From contig NZ_CP072309.1 in NCBI RefSeq assembly GCF_017726655.1, positions 985,501 to 1,049,500 of the forward strand: a DNA stretch of 64,000 nucleotides, in the 5' to 3' direction. Under the pieces are notes generated by a model, which did not search any database, was not told where the DNA came from, and saw only the letters and a program-made list of their open reading frames with translations. The DNA is from Agrobacterium tumefaciens. GTDB lineage: Bacteria; Pseudomonadota; Alphaproteobacteria; Rhizobiales; Rhizobiaceae. Shown here in pieces: positions 16,978 to 26,527 of this stretch. The first letter of the stretch is position 1. Each line of letters opens with the position of its first letter. Position numbers and translations under genes: made by a program.

Positions 16978-18504
16978 ATGACGTCGACGACACTCACTGG
17001 CGAAGATGCCGCCAGTTTAATTGAGAGCCAACTCGCCCGGCATGCCGGCGGCATCCTGCAAGCGCTGGCGAGGTTTGAACCTGGCGCGGCCGTCAGATCC
17101 TGGTATGAAACAATCAGAGCGATTGAAGAGCTCATCAATTTGCCCGGAGAAATCAATGATGACGTGCTTGCGTCCGCGCTATTCGCTCTCAATCTCGAGC
17201 CTGCGGAAATCAATCGACGGCGCCTAAGATTCGTTCTCCACTACCTCGGCTATTACTATGGTGCCGCATTCGCGCAGCGGCAGACGCTGCTTCTACTGCA
17301 GCTTTCTCAAATGCAGAACAGCTTTAAAATTGGAGGGCACATTTTCGCCGCGCTAGGCTTGTCGACGGTGTCGCACGCGATCGGATACCTACAGTCCCGA
17401 CGCCGCCACTTGATGAGCTTGCTCTACATAATTCCGCAGGCATGCAGGGGAACGGTCCGCATGCCCCATCCTGATGCGTTAGCTTGGATGCTGCCACATG
17501 CCGAGATCAGCGGAACGACGATCACCGGGCTCTTGCAGCAGCGGGCAATGAGCGAGCTCCATGATGACTTTAGGCTTTACGTCGAGCCGCAGGGGTTCAC
17601 CACTTCCCACCGTTATCACACCCTCGACGAAATGTTTCTTGAGGCTGAAAGAGTCCCTATCGTTGATATTGCATCTGACGCCGCGCCAGTTGAATTCGAG
17701 CCTGTACCGTCGGATCGCATTTTCAGCGCCGCCGAGTTGCGCAACCAGATCGCACTGATGGGAGCAGCCTTCGCTGAATTCGAGCTCGAGGATACCGCGT
17801 TTACTCGACTGGCCAATGTAGCTCGGGACCTTTCCTGGCAAACGGAGGACGATTTCTGGATAACGGTATCACCGGAAGAGCTGAATGCGCTCGCGGACAA
17901 GCATGAAGTTTCACTTCCACATAGACGTTTGCTGACGACCTCAAGCGAAACATATGTCGCCGCGCTGAACTGCTATGCTGCTTTCGTTCCCTGCGAGGGC
18001 GAACTCCTTTGCTCTGTAACGTCACTAAGCCGCTTTCTTTACAACTTTAAAAACATCTGCCTCTACAGCAAACGTCGTTTTCAGATCCGTTCTGGCTTCA
18101 TTTTTGAAGAGCGCATCAAGGGAGAGCTTGCGAGGCAAGGGTTCGTTGTACAACCGATTAAACGTATCGACCGAAAAGAGTTCGACGTTGTCGCTACCCG
18201 TGGCGGCGTCGTCTTCAATATTCAGTGCAAAAATAACCTTATCGATCCCTCGTGGATTGATCTCGACCCGGCACGATTTATCCGCACCAACCGAACTCTG
18301 GAACGCTACTATGAGCGCGCGATCAGCAAGGAACGATCGAGAGAGGAACTGCTCAAAAATCGCCTCGGCCTGGACAGGGTGGAGCCGTTCGTGATCACCC
18401 GCTTCCCAATAATTTCGAACAACCCACGCATCTCCTCTCTTTCTCAAATTGGCGAGTTTTCGGCCATGGCCGATTCGATATTGGCCACAAAGCCTGTACC
18501 TTAG
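16978..18504 (+). CDS. Large protein with C-terminal PD-(D/E)XK-like domain
   Basis: A 508-residue protein beginning MTSTTLTGEDAASL at ATG 16978. The N-terminal 360 residues are mostly helical and not recognised. Near residues 375-425 the pattern FIFEERIKGELARQGF ... EFDVVATRGG ... FNIQCKN matches a restriction-endonuclease-like core (Glu, Asp, then QxK). A C-terminal region with VEPFVITRFPIISNNPR follows. The gene is divergent from the HNH gene with a 158-bp gap. It may be an effector nuclease of a small defence locus, but no partner gene is obvious. Confidence 0.6.
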   Translation: MTSTTLTGEDAASLIESQLARHAGGILQALARFEPGAAVRSWYETIRAIEELINLPGEINDDVLASALFALNLEPAEINRRRLRFVLHYLGYYYGAAFAQRQTLLLLQLSQMQNSFKIGGHIFAALGLSTVSHAIGYLQSRRRHLMSLLYIIPQACRGTVRMPHPDALAWMLPHAEISGTTITGLLQQRAMSELHDDFRLYVEPQGFTTSHRYHTLDEMFLEAERVPIVDIASDAAPVEFEPVPSDRIFSAAELRNQIALMGAAFAEFELEDTAFTRLANVARDLSWQTEDDFWITVSPEELNALADKHEVSLPHRRLLTTSSETYVAALNCYAAFVPCEGELLCSVTSLSRFLYNFKNICLYSKRRFQIRSGFIFEERIKGELARQGFVVQPIKRIDRKEFDVVATRGGVVFNIQCKNNLIDPSWIDLDPARFIRTNRTLERYYERAISKERSREELLKNRLGLDRVEPFVITRFPIISNNPRISSLSQIGEFSAMADSILATKPVP

Positions 18505-18694
18505 GGGCAGCAAAGTGGTCAGGGCACGCAAACCTTGGCGATTGGCGCCACGCTCTGTATGTCCTTTCCAGCAGCCGACGTGGATACTCTGGCGACGGAC
18601 GAACAAAAAGTCGGCGGAGAATGCGACAAGCCGACCCCACCATTGTAGGTTAACGATCTGCAGGCGGAATATCTCTAGCAAAGGGCGCAACGCC

Positions 18695-19162
18695 TCACCG
18701 GCCCAGTTCGTCCTCCGTCGGTGGTTCGAACATAGTGGCCCATTCATCCAAGCTGGCAGGATCGACCTCTGGCGTGCCGGCAGCGCGCTCCTGGTTGCGC
18801 CTGGCGATCCTCGATTTCAGTTCGGCGATAGGAACATCGAGAAAATGTATTTTGGTCGTCGCACCGATCCCGTCGGCAACGTCGCGATACCCGTCTCTCT
18901 CCTCTTTCGACCAGAACCCATTTTCAAGGATCACGTCGTCGCCGCGTCGGAGAAATTCTTGTGCGATCTCCCACTGGAGCCGCTCAACCTTCCCTCTTCC
19001 TGCTTCATCGTTGAAGTCAAAATCGAGGCGGTGCAACCACTCATCGGGCGAGAACCGCACGGCATTGAAGGTGTGCGCGAGTTCCTCGGCAAGGGTTGTC
19101 TTGCCCGATCCTGGAAGGCCACAAATAAGATGCAAAACAGGGCGTTCTTTCATGTGGGTCAT
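18695..19162 (-). CDS. P-loop ATPase/kinase (AAA_33 or zeta-toxin-like)
   Basis: A 155-residue P-loop protein: Walker A GLPGSGKTTLAEELA at residues 15-29, a conserved FSPDEWLHRL and a lid-like RIARRNQER. This layout is shared by small-molecule kinases and zeta-type kinases; the substrate is unknown. The start ATG 19162 overlaps the stop of the upstream acetyltransferase gene as ATGA, so translation is coupled and the two may modify the same compound, for example an antibiotic. That role is inference. Confidence 0.8.
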   Translation of the reverse strand: MTHMKERPVLHLICGLPGSGKTTLAEELAHTFNAVRFSPDEWLHRLDFDFNDEAGRGKVERLQWEIAQEFLRRGDDVILENGFWSKEERDGYRDVADGIGATTKIHFLDVPIAELKSRIARRNQERAAGTPEVDPASLDEWATMFEPPTEDELGR

Positions 19163-19641
19163 TGTAATCTTTGGTACAGCGTCACGGTAGGAATAGCGGA
19201 ATTGAACCCCGCCTTTTCGTATGCACGTCGTGCTGCCGCATGACTTGAATCGCCGCCGGTGGAGACTTTCGCTACTTTCAGTCCCGCGCTCCTGAAGAAG
19301 TCGATGGCGAAACGATACATCAGCGTGCCAACGCCTTGCCTGCCGAAGCCAGGATCGACTGCATTCAAACCGACTTTTCCGACATCGCGTTCAATATCCA
19401 TTTCCAAATGAATGAACCCCACCGCCCGGCCACATAAATGGGCAACGAACACCGTTTCGTCCGCGGATCGCAGCACTTTATCGAGATAGCGGCGCTGCTC
19501 CTCGTCGGCATTTCCAAAAGCCGGTCCAGCTAATGCCTCACCTACTATCTCGCGGAAGGATGAGAAAATTGGTGCAAAAGCCTTTGCGCGAATCTCCTGG
19601 ATTGGGTCCAATTCAGTTGGCGAGAAAGGTCGAATTTCCAA
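19159..19641 (-). CDS. GNAT family N-acetyltransferase
   Basis: A 160-residue GNAT enzyme. Motif A is visible as LNAVDPGFGRQGVGTLMYRFA, with the acetyl-CoA loop RQGVG, and motif B as ARRAYEKAGF near the C-terminus. The start appears to be TTG 19641, with a weak ribosome binding site. Its stop overlaps the start of the P-loop kinase gene. The acceptor substrate is not evident. Confidence 0.88.
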   Translation of the reverse strand: MEIRPFSPTELDPIQEIRAKAFAPIFSSFREIVGEALAGPAFGNADEEQRRYLDKVLRSADETVFVAHLCGRAVGFIHLEMDIERDVGKVGLNAVDPGFGRQGVGTLMYRFAIDFFRSAGLKVAKVSTGGDSSHAAARRAYEKAGFNSAIPTVTLYQRLQ

Positions 19642-19753
19642 ATCTTTTATCAGGTAGTCTCTCGTCCCTTCCCGTTGGTCATTATTGCCGATAAAACGAC
19701 GTACTGGAAATCTGAATCACCGTAAGAATATCCTTTGATCCGGATACTCAATC

Positions 19754-20545
19754 TCAAACGTTTCTCAAGCTGATGAACAATCCGCTTTCCTTTCCGACCT
19801 CAAGAACACCATTGCCCGCCTGAAATGCTCCGCTAATCGCGTTTCGAAACGCGGCAAGCTGCGCTTCGTCGGCCGCATCGCCGGGCGGATAGGACGTCAG
19901 ATTGAGGAATACGTCTTCCGGATCGGTCACGCGCAGGTGGGCCGGATGTTGCGTCATGCTAACGTTGCCGAACTGAGCACGCATGATCCGTTCAGCCACG
20001 TCATACCCGAACGCGGCGCCGGCCGGGTCGACTGGCGGACTGCCGAACACGGTGGTCAGGGCATACAGCTCTCGCATGTTGCCGGCGCCGTTCGTTGTCA
20101 CCGCGATGAAACCGCCTGGCTTCAGAACCGTGTGCATTTCCACAACAGCCTTTGACGGGTCAGGCAGATGATAGAGCATGAGCATGGCGATGACGCCGTC
20201 AAAGGACTCGTCTTCAAAGGGCAATGCGGCCGCATGGGCTTGCTGGCCGGTGACCGATGCAAATGGCAGGGGCCGGCAACGCTCGACGGCTTCCTGAACC
20301 ATGCCCGACGATAGATCGGTAAGCGTGAGGTGCAGGTTTTGCGGCAGGTCGCTTGCGGCTGCCTCCCAAAACCAGCCAGGGCCGCACCCGACATCAAGAA
20401 TGCGGTCACCGGGCTTGAGAGGAAGCTGTCTTGCTATCCAAGGAAACCAGCCGGTCTCGGCAATCGTATATTCGCTGTTCAGCCGGGCGCGAGCCGCAAG
20501 CTTGCGGCTATCGCCATATTGCTCTGCATTGCCGGACGAGGCCAT
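19754..20545 (-). CDS. Class I SAM-dependent methyltransferase
   Basis: A 263-residue methyltransferase. SAM motif I is ILDVGCGPGWFWEAA, motif II LTLTDLSSGM, and later ALPFEDESFDGVIAMLMLYHL and KPGGFIAVTTNG are typical of methyltransferase domain 11. ATG 20545 follows GGAGGAGAGG; the longer upstream frame is not convincing. The substrate is unknown. It is followed upstream (53 bp) by a GT51 gene in the same direction. Confidence 0.88.
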   Translation of the reverse strand: MASSGNAEQYGDSRKLAARARLNSEYTIAETGWFPWIARQLPLKPGDRILDVGCGPGWFWEAAASDLPQNLHLTLTDLSSGMVQEAVERCRPLPFASVTGQQAHAAALPFEDESFDGVIAMLMLYHLPDPSKAVVEMHTVLKPGGFIAVTTNGAGNMRELYALTTVFGSPPVDPAGAAFGYDVAERIMRAQFGNVSMTQHPAHLRVTDPEDVFLNLTSYPPGDAADEAQLAAFRNAISGAFQAGNGVLEVGKESGLFISLRNV

Positions 20546-20597
20546 GCCTCTCCTCCATCTTTCTTTCTCCCCGAAATCCTCTCGCACCTCGTGGGAT

Positions 20598-21257
20598 TTA
20601 TTGTCGGCACCCTTCAAGCCAAACATCCGAAAAACCGAAAGGCGCGCACGCTCCGGCTGCCAGACGCTGGATGCGTGCGGCGCGTTCGTCGAGCTTGGCG
20701 TCGCTTCTGGTGAGATCATAGGAGGCCGGCGCTATCAGCACCGCCGCCAGCCGGATAAACTCGGCTTCGGTCAGCTCGGCTGGAGGCCGCCCGTAGATCG
20801 CTGCGCTTGCCGAATAGAAGCCGACCATCCAGCCGTTAGGACCCTTGCCCATTTCCAGCGTCTCCAACCACAGGGCAAGGATCTGCTCCTTGGAAAGACG
20901 GCTCTCCAGCCCAAGCGCATAGCCGGTCTGCCTTATCTTATCGAGGCCAGGATGAAATTCCTCAAAGGCGAGCCGCTTGGCAGCCGATTGAGTGATGGTG
21001 GTCAACCCAGCGCCCGGGGTCGAGAAATCGACACCGGAATGCGTTGAAAAACTCGGATCTTCCACGGCGAGCAGAATTGCCCGATGGGCTGCCCCCAAAG
21101 TGTCGCCGCCACGGCCTTGAGCAATCACCGCGTCGGCGCGAGCACGCAAGTCCTCGGCATCCGATAGCGCATCCCAGTACCCCTTAGCACCATAACCAAC
21201 GAGACCGATAAGCAAGAGCGTAACGACAAGGCTGCCATATTTCAGTATCCGCATCAT
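20598..21257 (-). CDS. Short GT51 peptidoglycan glycosyltransferase
   Basis: A 219-residue protein with one N-terminal membrane helix (YGSLVVTLLLIGLVGYGAKG) and a GT51 domain: EDPSFSTHSGVD with the catalytic Glu at about residue 72, and GLTTITQSAAKRL. It should polymerise lipid II at the periplasmic face of the membrane, like a monofunctional transglycosylase. No transpeptidase domain is attached. Double ATG at 21254-21257; either may serve. Genes of this type outside cell-wall operons are unusual; a role in a secretion or polysaccharide system cannot be shown. Confidence 0.75.
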   Translation of the reverse strand: MMRILKYGSLVVTLLLIGLVGYGAKGYWDALSDAEDLRARADAVIAQGRGGDTLGAAHRAILLAVEDPSFSTHSGVDFSTPGAGLTTITQSAAKRLAFEEFHPGLDKIRQTGYALGLESRLSKEQILALWLETLEMGKGPNGWMVGFYSASAAIYGRPPAELTEAEFIRLAAVLIAPASYDLTRSDAKLDERAARIQRLAAGACAPFGFSDVWLEGCRQ

Positions 21258-21278
21258 TCGATCTGAATCTCCCTCAGA

Positions 21279-21911
21279 TTGGTCTTTTGCCCTGCCCTCC
21301 ATGAACACTATCTGCAAAACGACGCCGATGGGCATCCAGCCGTGGCGCCCCAGGCATTCCCGCCGTATGATACGAATTACTCGCTGGAAGGGCGTGCAGA
21401 CATCGGGCTCGCGCGCCTGCCGCTGGACGAGAAGGTCTTCGACTGGCGCCCTGTCGCGACAGCGACGAATGTCTACGTCTTCTATCCCGGCCACAGGTTC
21501 TCCGGGAAGGACAAAATTCGGCCGGAGGATCTGATCGGCGAACCGCTGGCGGATGTCGAGCCCCAGATGCACTCACACCAGATGAACGAAAATGCACTGC
21601 GGTATATGGGCGCGGAGCCGCATCTGGCAATTCAGGTCGATATCATCGGCCAGGAGGTGAACTACGTTGCCGCGGGCCTCGGCATCACGAGCAGCAATAC
21701 CTTTGTTGCACGTCAGTATGCAGGCTTCTCCGTCGAGTTTCGTCCATTTGAGCCCAACGCGCTCTATCACTACGTCGTGTTCTGGCAGAAAGGCCGGCGG
21801 CTCGGGCCGGTGCTGCAAGAGGCGATCAATGTCATCGTTGAATGCGCGACGGACGCGGAGACCGAAGAGCCTGGCGGGGGTATAAAACGACAAGCTCTTG
21901 ATAGGGTTTGA
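21279..21911 (+). pseudogene. LysR regulator, C-terminal ligand-domain fragment
   Basis: The encoded sequence matches the second half of a LysR substrate-binding domain (YDTNYSLEGRADIGLARLPL ... YVAAGLGITSSNTFVARQY ... VEFRPFEPNALYHYVVFWQKG). The HTH and first subdomain are missing. The sequence just before it belongs to the divergent GT51 promoter region. It is therefore a truncated remnant rather than a working regulator. Confidence 0.7.
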
Positions 21912-22084
21912 ACCGCCGACCTAGCATTCTCTGTGGAAGGGCTTAATTGAAGATCCCTGATTTTATTGACAAACTTGCCTTCTAAATGAACCCCAGAAGC
22001 TGGCAGCCATCACGACCTTGACGAAGTACATTCGAAGGCCGTCAATAACTGTCTCCGCTGCCGCGTACGCACTATTCTTCGGTC

Positions 22085-25000
22085 CTAGATGCCGCTCAGT
22101 TCTTTCCACACGAGCTGCATCGAGCTGACGCTCATCGGTCCACCCTTCGGAAGCGCGGCCCGCCAATCGTTTTCAGAAAAGTTGTTCATCCAGCTACGGA
22201 CGTCTCTAAAAGTGTTTGGTTGGCCTTTGCCTCTCATACGCCAGATCTCGGCAGCGCCTTCAGCGACCAGCCTCGGAACACCGGCCATTCTGAGCCAGAC
22301 GCCCTCGGTGGAGGAGACGCCAAAGAAAACCATAGATGGGATATGTTGGGCGACTTCCGCCTCCTTCGAAGCTTTTCCGGTCAGGCAAAGGCCCTCAAGC
22401 GCTCCCAGTCCCCAGGAAGCGTTTCCGATCAGTGTGGAAAAGAGATAAGTGCTGAAGTCGGTGAGTTTCTGATCTGGTGTTCGTTGCGAGCCGTCGGAAT
22501 TGGGCAGGGCGTATTTTTCGGCGAGTTCCCCGAGCGAAGCCCCTTGCACCCAGTCTCGGAGGATCGATGCGGCACGTTCGGCATCGAACGGCCCGCCGCC
22601 GACACCCTCGCCCAATCGCATTTCCGGCACTCCGGCAATGAGTTCGACGCGCTGACGCAGCGCAGAAATGTCATCGCCGAACAGTTTTGACGGCAACCAG
22701 TCGGCAGGATCCTGCAGTCCCCTATTCTCGCTAACCTTGGCACTGAGATAGAAAACGCTTGGCGTGGCAAAGCCGGTCGTGTCGGCAAGAGCTAGCAGTC
22801 CTTTTGCCTGGCCGGCGATCGACCGGACATATGAGCGGCAAAGTTTGATGAACTTGTCGAGATCCGATCGTTCAAGTGCGGCTTGATGATAGATGAGGCT
22901 GGAGCGCAGAAGATTTTCCATCTCGTCCGCCATGCCGACATTGTCGGATGTTCTGACCGCATGGGCCAGAAACTGCAGGAGGGCCGACAGTTCCGGATAG
23001 CTTCTGAGGACAGCGAGATTAAACTGCTCGCCGATTTCGTCCGCTGCAACGATTAGCGCGGCAAGCTGACTTGAAATTGCAGTCGCCTCGCCCTTCAAGA
23101 AATCGACATAGTCAGCCTTGCGCTTGGTGTTTTCGCTTGGGAAGGCGATGACACCAAGCGAATCCATCAGCGCACGCCCTGCTCTCCCAGCGATGTTCCA
23201 GAAGTCCGAATAGGTAAGGGGCTTGTCACGCTTGTGCAGCGTTTCCATCACGACGGTGGAGATCGGGAAGTTCACGCCCTGGGCAAGCGTTGTCGTTCCA
23301 CAGACAATCCCGACATCGCCATTGGCAATCAAGCGCTCGACGAGCCAACGCGTCTCCTGCGACAACCCGGCATGATGATAGGCAACACCGGCGCGGATCG
23401 CCTTGCTGAGCGGCGTCGGGGCCCCGACCTCGGCTTCGGAAAATTCGCAGACCGCCTGCGCCAGGGGCGACAATTTTTTCAGCGGCCCGAGCTCGTTAGC
23501 AAGCTCGGTCGCCCGTTTCATGGCGGTGCCTTTCCCACGGCACAGGATGAGAACGCCGCCGCGCCCTCGCATCGCCCGCGCCGTCGCTCGGCTGATCGAG
23601 GAAACCGACAGTTGCTCGGGCACTTCGGAACGGGGCGCAATCGGGATTTCGGTTCCGGCGCGGACATCGACATTGTCGCTTGCAGGCAAAGCTTCGAGCG
23701 CCAGTCTTCGTTTGCTCTGACGCCCGACAGCAGACACCGATCCGACGATTCGCCGGCTCGGGCGCCAGCTGACCTGGATCGGCGGCAGGGCGCGGTCTTC
23801 GCCGAGCCAGCTGACAATCTCGTGGCCATTCGGCAGGAACGGCGACAGAAGCAGAAAACGGGCATTTCTGCGTTCGCGTTTGATCGTGCCAAGTAGCAGT
23901 TCCAGTCGAGCACCGCGTGTGCCGTCCTGCAGATTGTGCGCTTCGTCGGCAACGATCAGATTGAGATTCTTGACGGACGGATGATCGACTCGGATCAGGA
24001 GGTCGAGCTTTTCCGGCGTGGTGACGAGCACATCGATTCTGTCGCCCAACAGCCTTGCCTCCGTCGGATCGAGTTCGAAAGCTGGCACCGCCATTTCGAC
24101 GACGAAATTTAGCTTGGCGAAATCGCGCCGCAGGTCGAACGTGACTTGATTCACTAGCGCACGTGTCGGAACGATGTAGGCGACCGTTGCCGTGTCGTTA
24201 AAGGCTTTCGCTTGTACGATCGCGAACTTGGCAAGCAGTGTTTTTCCTGCACTTGTCGGCATCTCGACAAGGATGGCGCGACGATAGGGATCAAGGAAGC
24301 TGTTTCGCAAAGCCTCCTGCTGGCTTGGCCAGAGTTCCAGCACCGGTCTGCTGTTTGACTGATCGAGCAGAAGGCGGCCGAACTGCTGGACACCGTCCGG
24401 AAGACCCTCGATGTGGCTCCACAAAGAGTTGCGAATCAGCTCGCGGCAGCCGGCCCAGAGCAGGTCGGCGAAATTGGTGTATTCCGGCGTTGCCGATAAC
24501 TGGAAGGACTCCACCGCCTTTCGTCTACCGGTGTCGATGCGCAGGCCGGCCTGCGTACCACCATCGCCGCCAGTCTTCAGGTAATCGCCCGCCGTCGTGA
24601 TGAGCTGGGCCAGATGGTAAAAGCCAACAAGGGTCAGCGCGTTGCGCGTCTGAAAGTCGTCTTCCGTCTGATTGAGGAACAGAGGTTCAAAACTTGCCTG
24701 TTCGCGACGAAGGGTTTCGATAAGGGTAAGCCCCGTCTCTACATCTTCCCAGCCCCCGGCTTTCCTGACGAGAAGTGAGAATGCCGTCGCGATATTTTGC
24801 GCCAGGCGCGCCAGCCAGTTGTCGCTGTTGCTAGCGACCAGGCTGAACTCGGCCAGGTGATGTCGGGTTTCTGCCGCCGCATCGGCGAGAAGGCCGGAGG
24901 CGGCAACATGGAACGCCAGTTCCACCTCAAATGGAAAAACTGTGGCGGAGCCGAAGACGTCCGGTCGAGCTTCTGTCCGTCGTGCGTGATCGGCGATCGC

Positions 25001-25270
25001 CATCCAGCAAGAAAGCGCAGAGTAAAAGGACGAGACGTGGCTGCTTTCTCGATCGCGCTCGGAGCGGCCATGTCGATAATTTGTCAGTCCGTCACTCTCA
25101 AAGGCATAGGCAAGACGTGGCGTGCGCGTAATGTCGCTCGTGGCGCGGTCAGCAGCATGGACGAGATCGGCTGTAAGGACGCTCTCGCGGGCGTGCGCCA
25201 CGCGTTCACGCACAGCCTCCTCCTGGAGGATTGCCGAGAGGGAATTTTGCTGGCCGCTCTTTCCGATCAT
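22085..25270 (-). CDS. hamB: Ski2-like DEAD/DEAH helicase, Hachiman HamB-like
   Basis: A 1061-residue superfamily 2 helicase. After about 310 residues without recognised motifs come Walker A MPTSAGKTLLAK (about 337-348), PTRALVNQ (Ia), TTPEKLDLL, DEAH (442-445), then GVAYHHAGL and NIAGRAGRA (motif VI), the order of Ski2-like helicases. The ATG at 25270 overlaps the stop of the upstream DUF1837-type nuclease gene as ATGA, so the two are translationally coupled. This pairing matches the anti-phage Hachiman system (HamA nuclease, HamB helicase) and the related AbpAB. HamB is known to hold and trigger HamA on damaged or phage DNA. The assignment rests on architecture. Confidence 0.78.
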   Translation of the reverse strand: MIGKSGQQNSLSAILQEEAVRERVAHARESVLTADLVHAADRATSDITRTPRLAYAFESDGLTNYRHGRSERDRESSHVSSFYSALSCWMAIADHARRTEARPDVFGSATVFPFEVELAFHVAASGLLADAAAETRHHLAEFSLVASNSDNWLARLAQNIATAFSLLVRKAGGWEDVETGLTLIETLRREQASFEPLFLNQTEDDFQTRNALTLVGFYHLAQLITTAGDYLKTGGDGGTQAGLRIDTGRRKAVESFQLSATPEYTNFADLLWAGCRELIRNSLWSHIEGLPDGVQQFGRLLLDQSNSRPVLELWPSQQEALRNSFLDPYRRAILVEMPTSAGKTLLAKFAIVQAKAFNDTATVAYIVPTRALVNQVTFDLRRDFAKLNFVVEMAVPAFELDPTEARLLGDRIDVLVTTPEKLDLLIRVDHPSVKNLNLIVADEAHNLQDGTRGARLELLLGTIKRERRNARFLLLSPFLPNGHEIVSWLGEDRALPPIQVSWRPSRRIVGSVSAVGRQSKRRLALEALPASDNVDVRAGTEIPIAPRSEVPEQLSVSSISRATARAMRGRGGVLILCRGKGTAMKRATELANELGPLKKLSPLAQAVCEFSEAEVGAPTPLSKAIRAGVAYHHAGLSQETRWLVERLIANGDVGIVCGTTTLAQGVNFPISTVVMETLHKRDKPLTYSDFWNIAGRAGRALMDSLGVIAFPSENTKRKADYVDFLKGEATAISSQLAALIVAADEIGEQFNLAVLRSYPELSALLQFLAHAVRTSDNVGMADEMENLLRSSLIYHQAALERSDLDKFIKLCRSYVRSIAGQAKGLLALADTTGFATPSVFYLSAKVSENRGLQDPADWLPSKLFGDDISALRQRVELIAGVPEMRLGEGVGGGPFDAERAASILRDWVQGASLGELAEKYALPNSDGSQRTPDQKLTDFSTYLFSTLIGNASWGLGALEGLCLTGKASKEAEVAQHIPSMVFFGVSSTEGVWLRMAGVPRLVAEGAAEIWRMRGKGQPNTFRDVRSWMNNFSENDWRAALPKGGPMSVSSMQLVWKELSGI

Positions 25271-26109
25271 GGCGCGCCCACCTTGTTCTCCACCGCTTGA
25301 GCCCACGCTTTGAGGATGTCGTCGATTACTCCGGGCAGCTTCCACACGAGGAAGCGTACGCGCGCCGGCTGGTAGTCAAGCGGGCTCGTGCGGAAGGTAC
25401 CAAAGTCGGCATCCGTGTGGAGCGACTTTGGACGCATAAGAACGCAGCAACTCACGACTTCGACCTTATCCCAGAGTTCGTGCTCCAGGTACATAGCAGC
25501 CGCCATCAAATTATCTCGCTCGGCGTCGGTCGCAGCTCGCCTGGCACAATCGATAAGCTTATCGATCGTTTCCTTCCGCTCCTTAATGTGGCAGAGGTGC
25601 TGGTTCCGCATGCAATCATCGGACTTGTCGACCACCTGGGGCGCCGAACCAGGCTTAACGCTCTCAGAAGAGAACTTAACTTCGGCAAGGACGATGACGT
25701 GCTTGTCGCCGACCTCGATGCCAATCGCATCGATGCCACGACCAGGCAGCTTCGTCAGTTCGCGATCGCGCACAAGTTTATAAGCAATCTCAGTTCCGAA
25801 GGTGCGTTCAAGAAGCATGTATGCGGCAACCTCGCTGAGATCGCTGCGCATGACTGAAAAATTCTTCTTGTGATAGTCTTCCTTTGGCACGGTGGCCTGA
25901 GCTACGCGCGCTTTGATCGCCGCGCCGGTAAAACCACCAAGGCCAGGAAACTCGAAAAGGTCGGGAAGAGGTGAGGTGAAATTTGTCCGCAGGCGCACAT
26001 ACTCGGCCGCCACCACATCGATCCAGGCCGAGAAATCTTCCGGTTCATGTGAAGAGTAATGATGCGGAGCGTCGAGCGTTTCGACGCGCACTATGTTGCC
26101 CCAAGGCAT
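25267..26109 (-). CDS. hamA: DUF1837-type nuclease, Hachiman HamA-like
   Basis: A 280-residue protein. The central region shows a PD-(D/E)XK-like active site: RSDLSEVAAYMLLE with Glu93, GRGIDAIG with Asp127 and LAEVKF with Glu143 and Lys145. This is the layout I expect for DUF1837, the HamA/AbpA nuclease family. It starts at ATG 26109 behind GGGACGGGG. Its stop is fused to the start of the helicase gene. In Hachiman, HamA is the effector that degrades DNA when released. An inverted repeat lies directly upstream of the start. Confidence 0.75.
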   Translation of the reverse strand: MPWGNIVRVETLDAPHHYSSHEPEDFSAWIDVVAAEYVRLRTNFTSPLPDLFEFPGLGGFTGAAIKARVAQATVPKEDYHKKNFSVMRSDLSEVAAYMLLERTFGTEIAYKLVRDRELTKLPGRGIDAIGIEVGDKHVIVLAEVKFSSESVKPGSAPQVVDKSDDCMRNQHLCHIKERKETIDKLIDCARRAATDAERDNLMAAAMYLEHELWDKVEVVSCCVLMRPKSLHTDADFGTFRTSPLDYQPARVRFLVWKLPGVIDDILKAWAQAVENKVGAP

Positions 26110-26113
26110 CCCC

Positions 26114-26150
26114 GTCCCACTTTAAGTTGTTAACTCCTTATGAGTGGGAC
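26114..26150 (-). promoter_or_regulatory. Inverted repeat immediately before hamA
   Basis: GTCCCACT (26114-26121) and AGTGGGAC (26143-26150) are perfect 8-bp arms around 21 nt. In the hamA transcript they would form a stem ending four bases before the AUG, with AAGGAG in the loop. It may be an operator or a translational control hairpin. Confidence 0.4.
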
Positions 26151-26527
26151 ACGAACTAAAATCAAGGGGTGAAGAATGCTAACTTCTCGCGGTCACCAGG
26201 TCACATATAATCGAACCGTCTACGACGGCCCTGCCTGTTGTCCCCTCGATCAGCGGCAAGGGGGCTGCCATGAAGGAAGGCTCGGCTGTCTTCAACGCCG
26301 CCCTCGGGCGAGAAGACCCTGCCGAGCAGCGGCCAGAAATGATCGGCCGCCGACGGGCGATATGCCCTTTTCTTACACGATGACCGCCATCCCAGTCCGT
26401 TGTCAACTTCCGCACCGAATTCTTAGCGCAAAAAGGACGGCAACCGGATCCTACAACCGATGACACCCTAGATTTTATTCCGCGCGCGTGAGAACCCCCT
26501 TGCGTTGCAGCGCTGAACTGGCGTCTT
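26151..26527. other. Divergent promoter region without a gene
   Basis: About 380 bp between hamA and the patatin operon. I see no convincing small gene; it must hold the promoters of both units. No regulator gene lies next to it. Confidence 0.5.
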
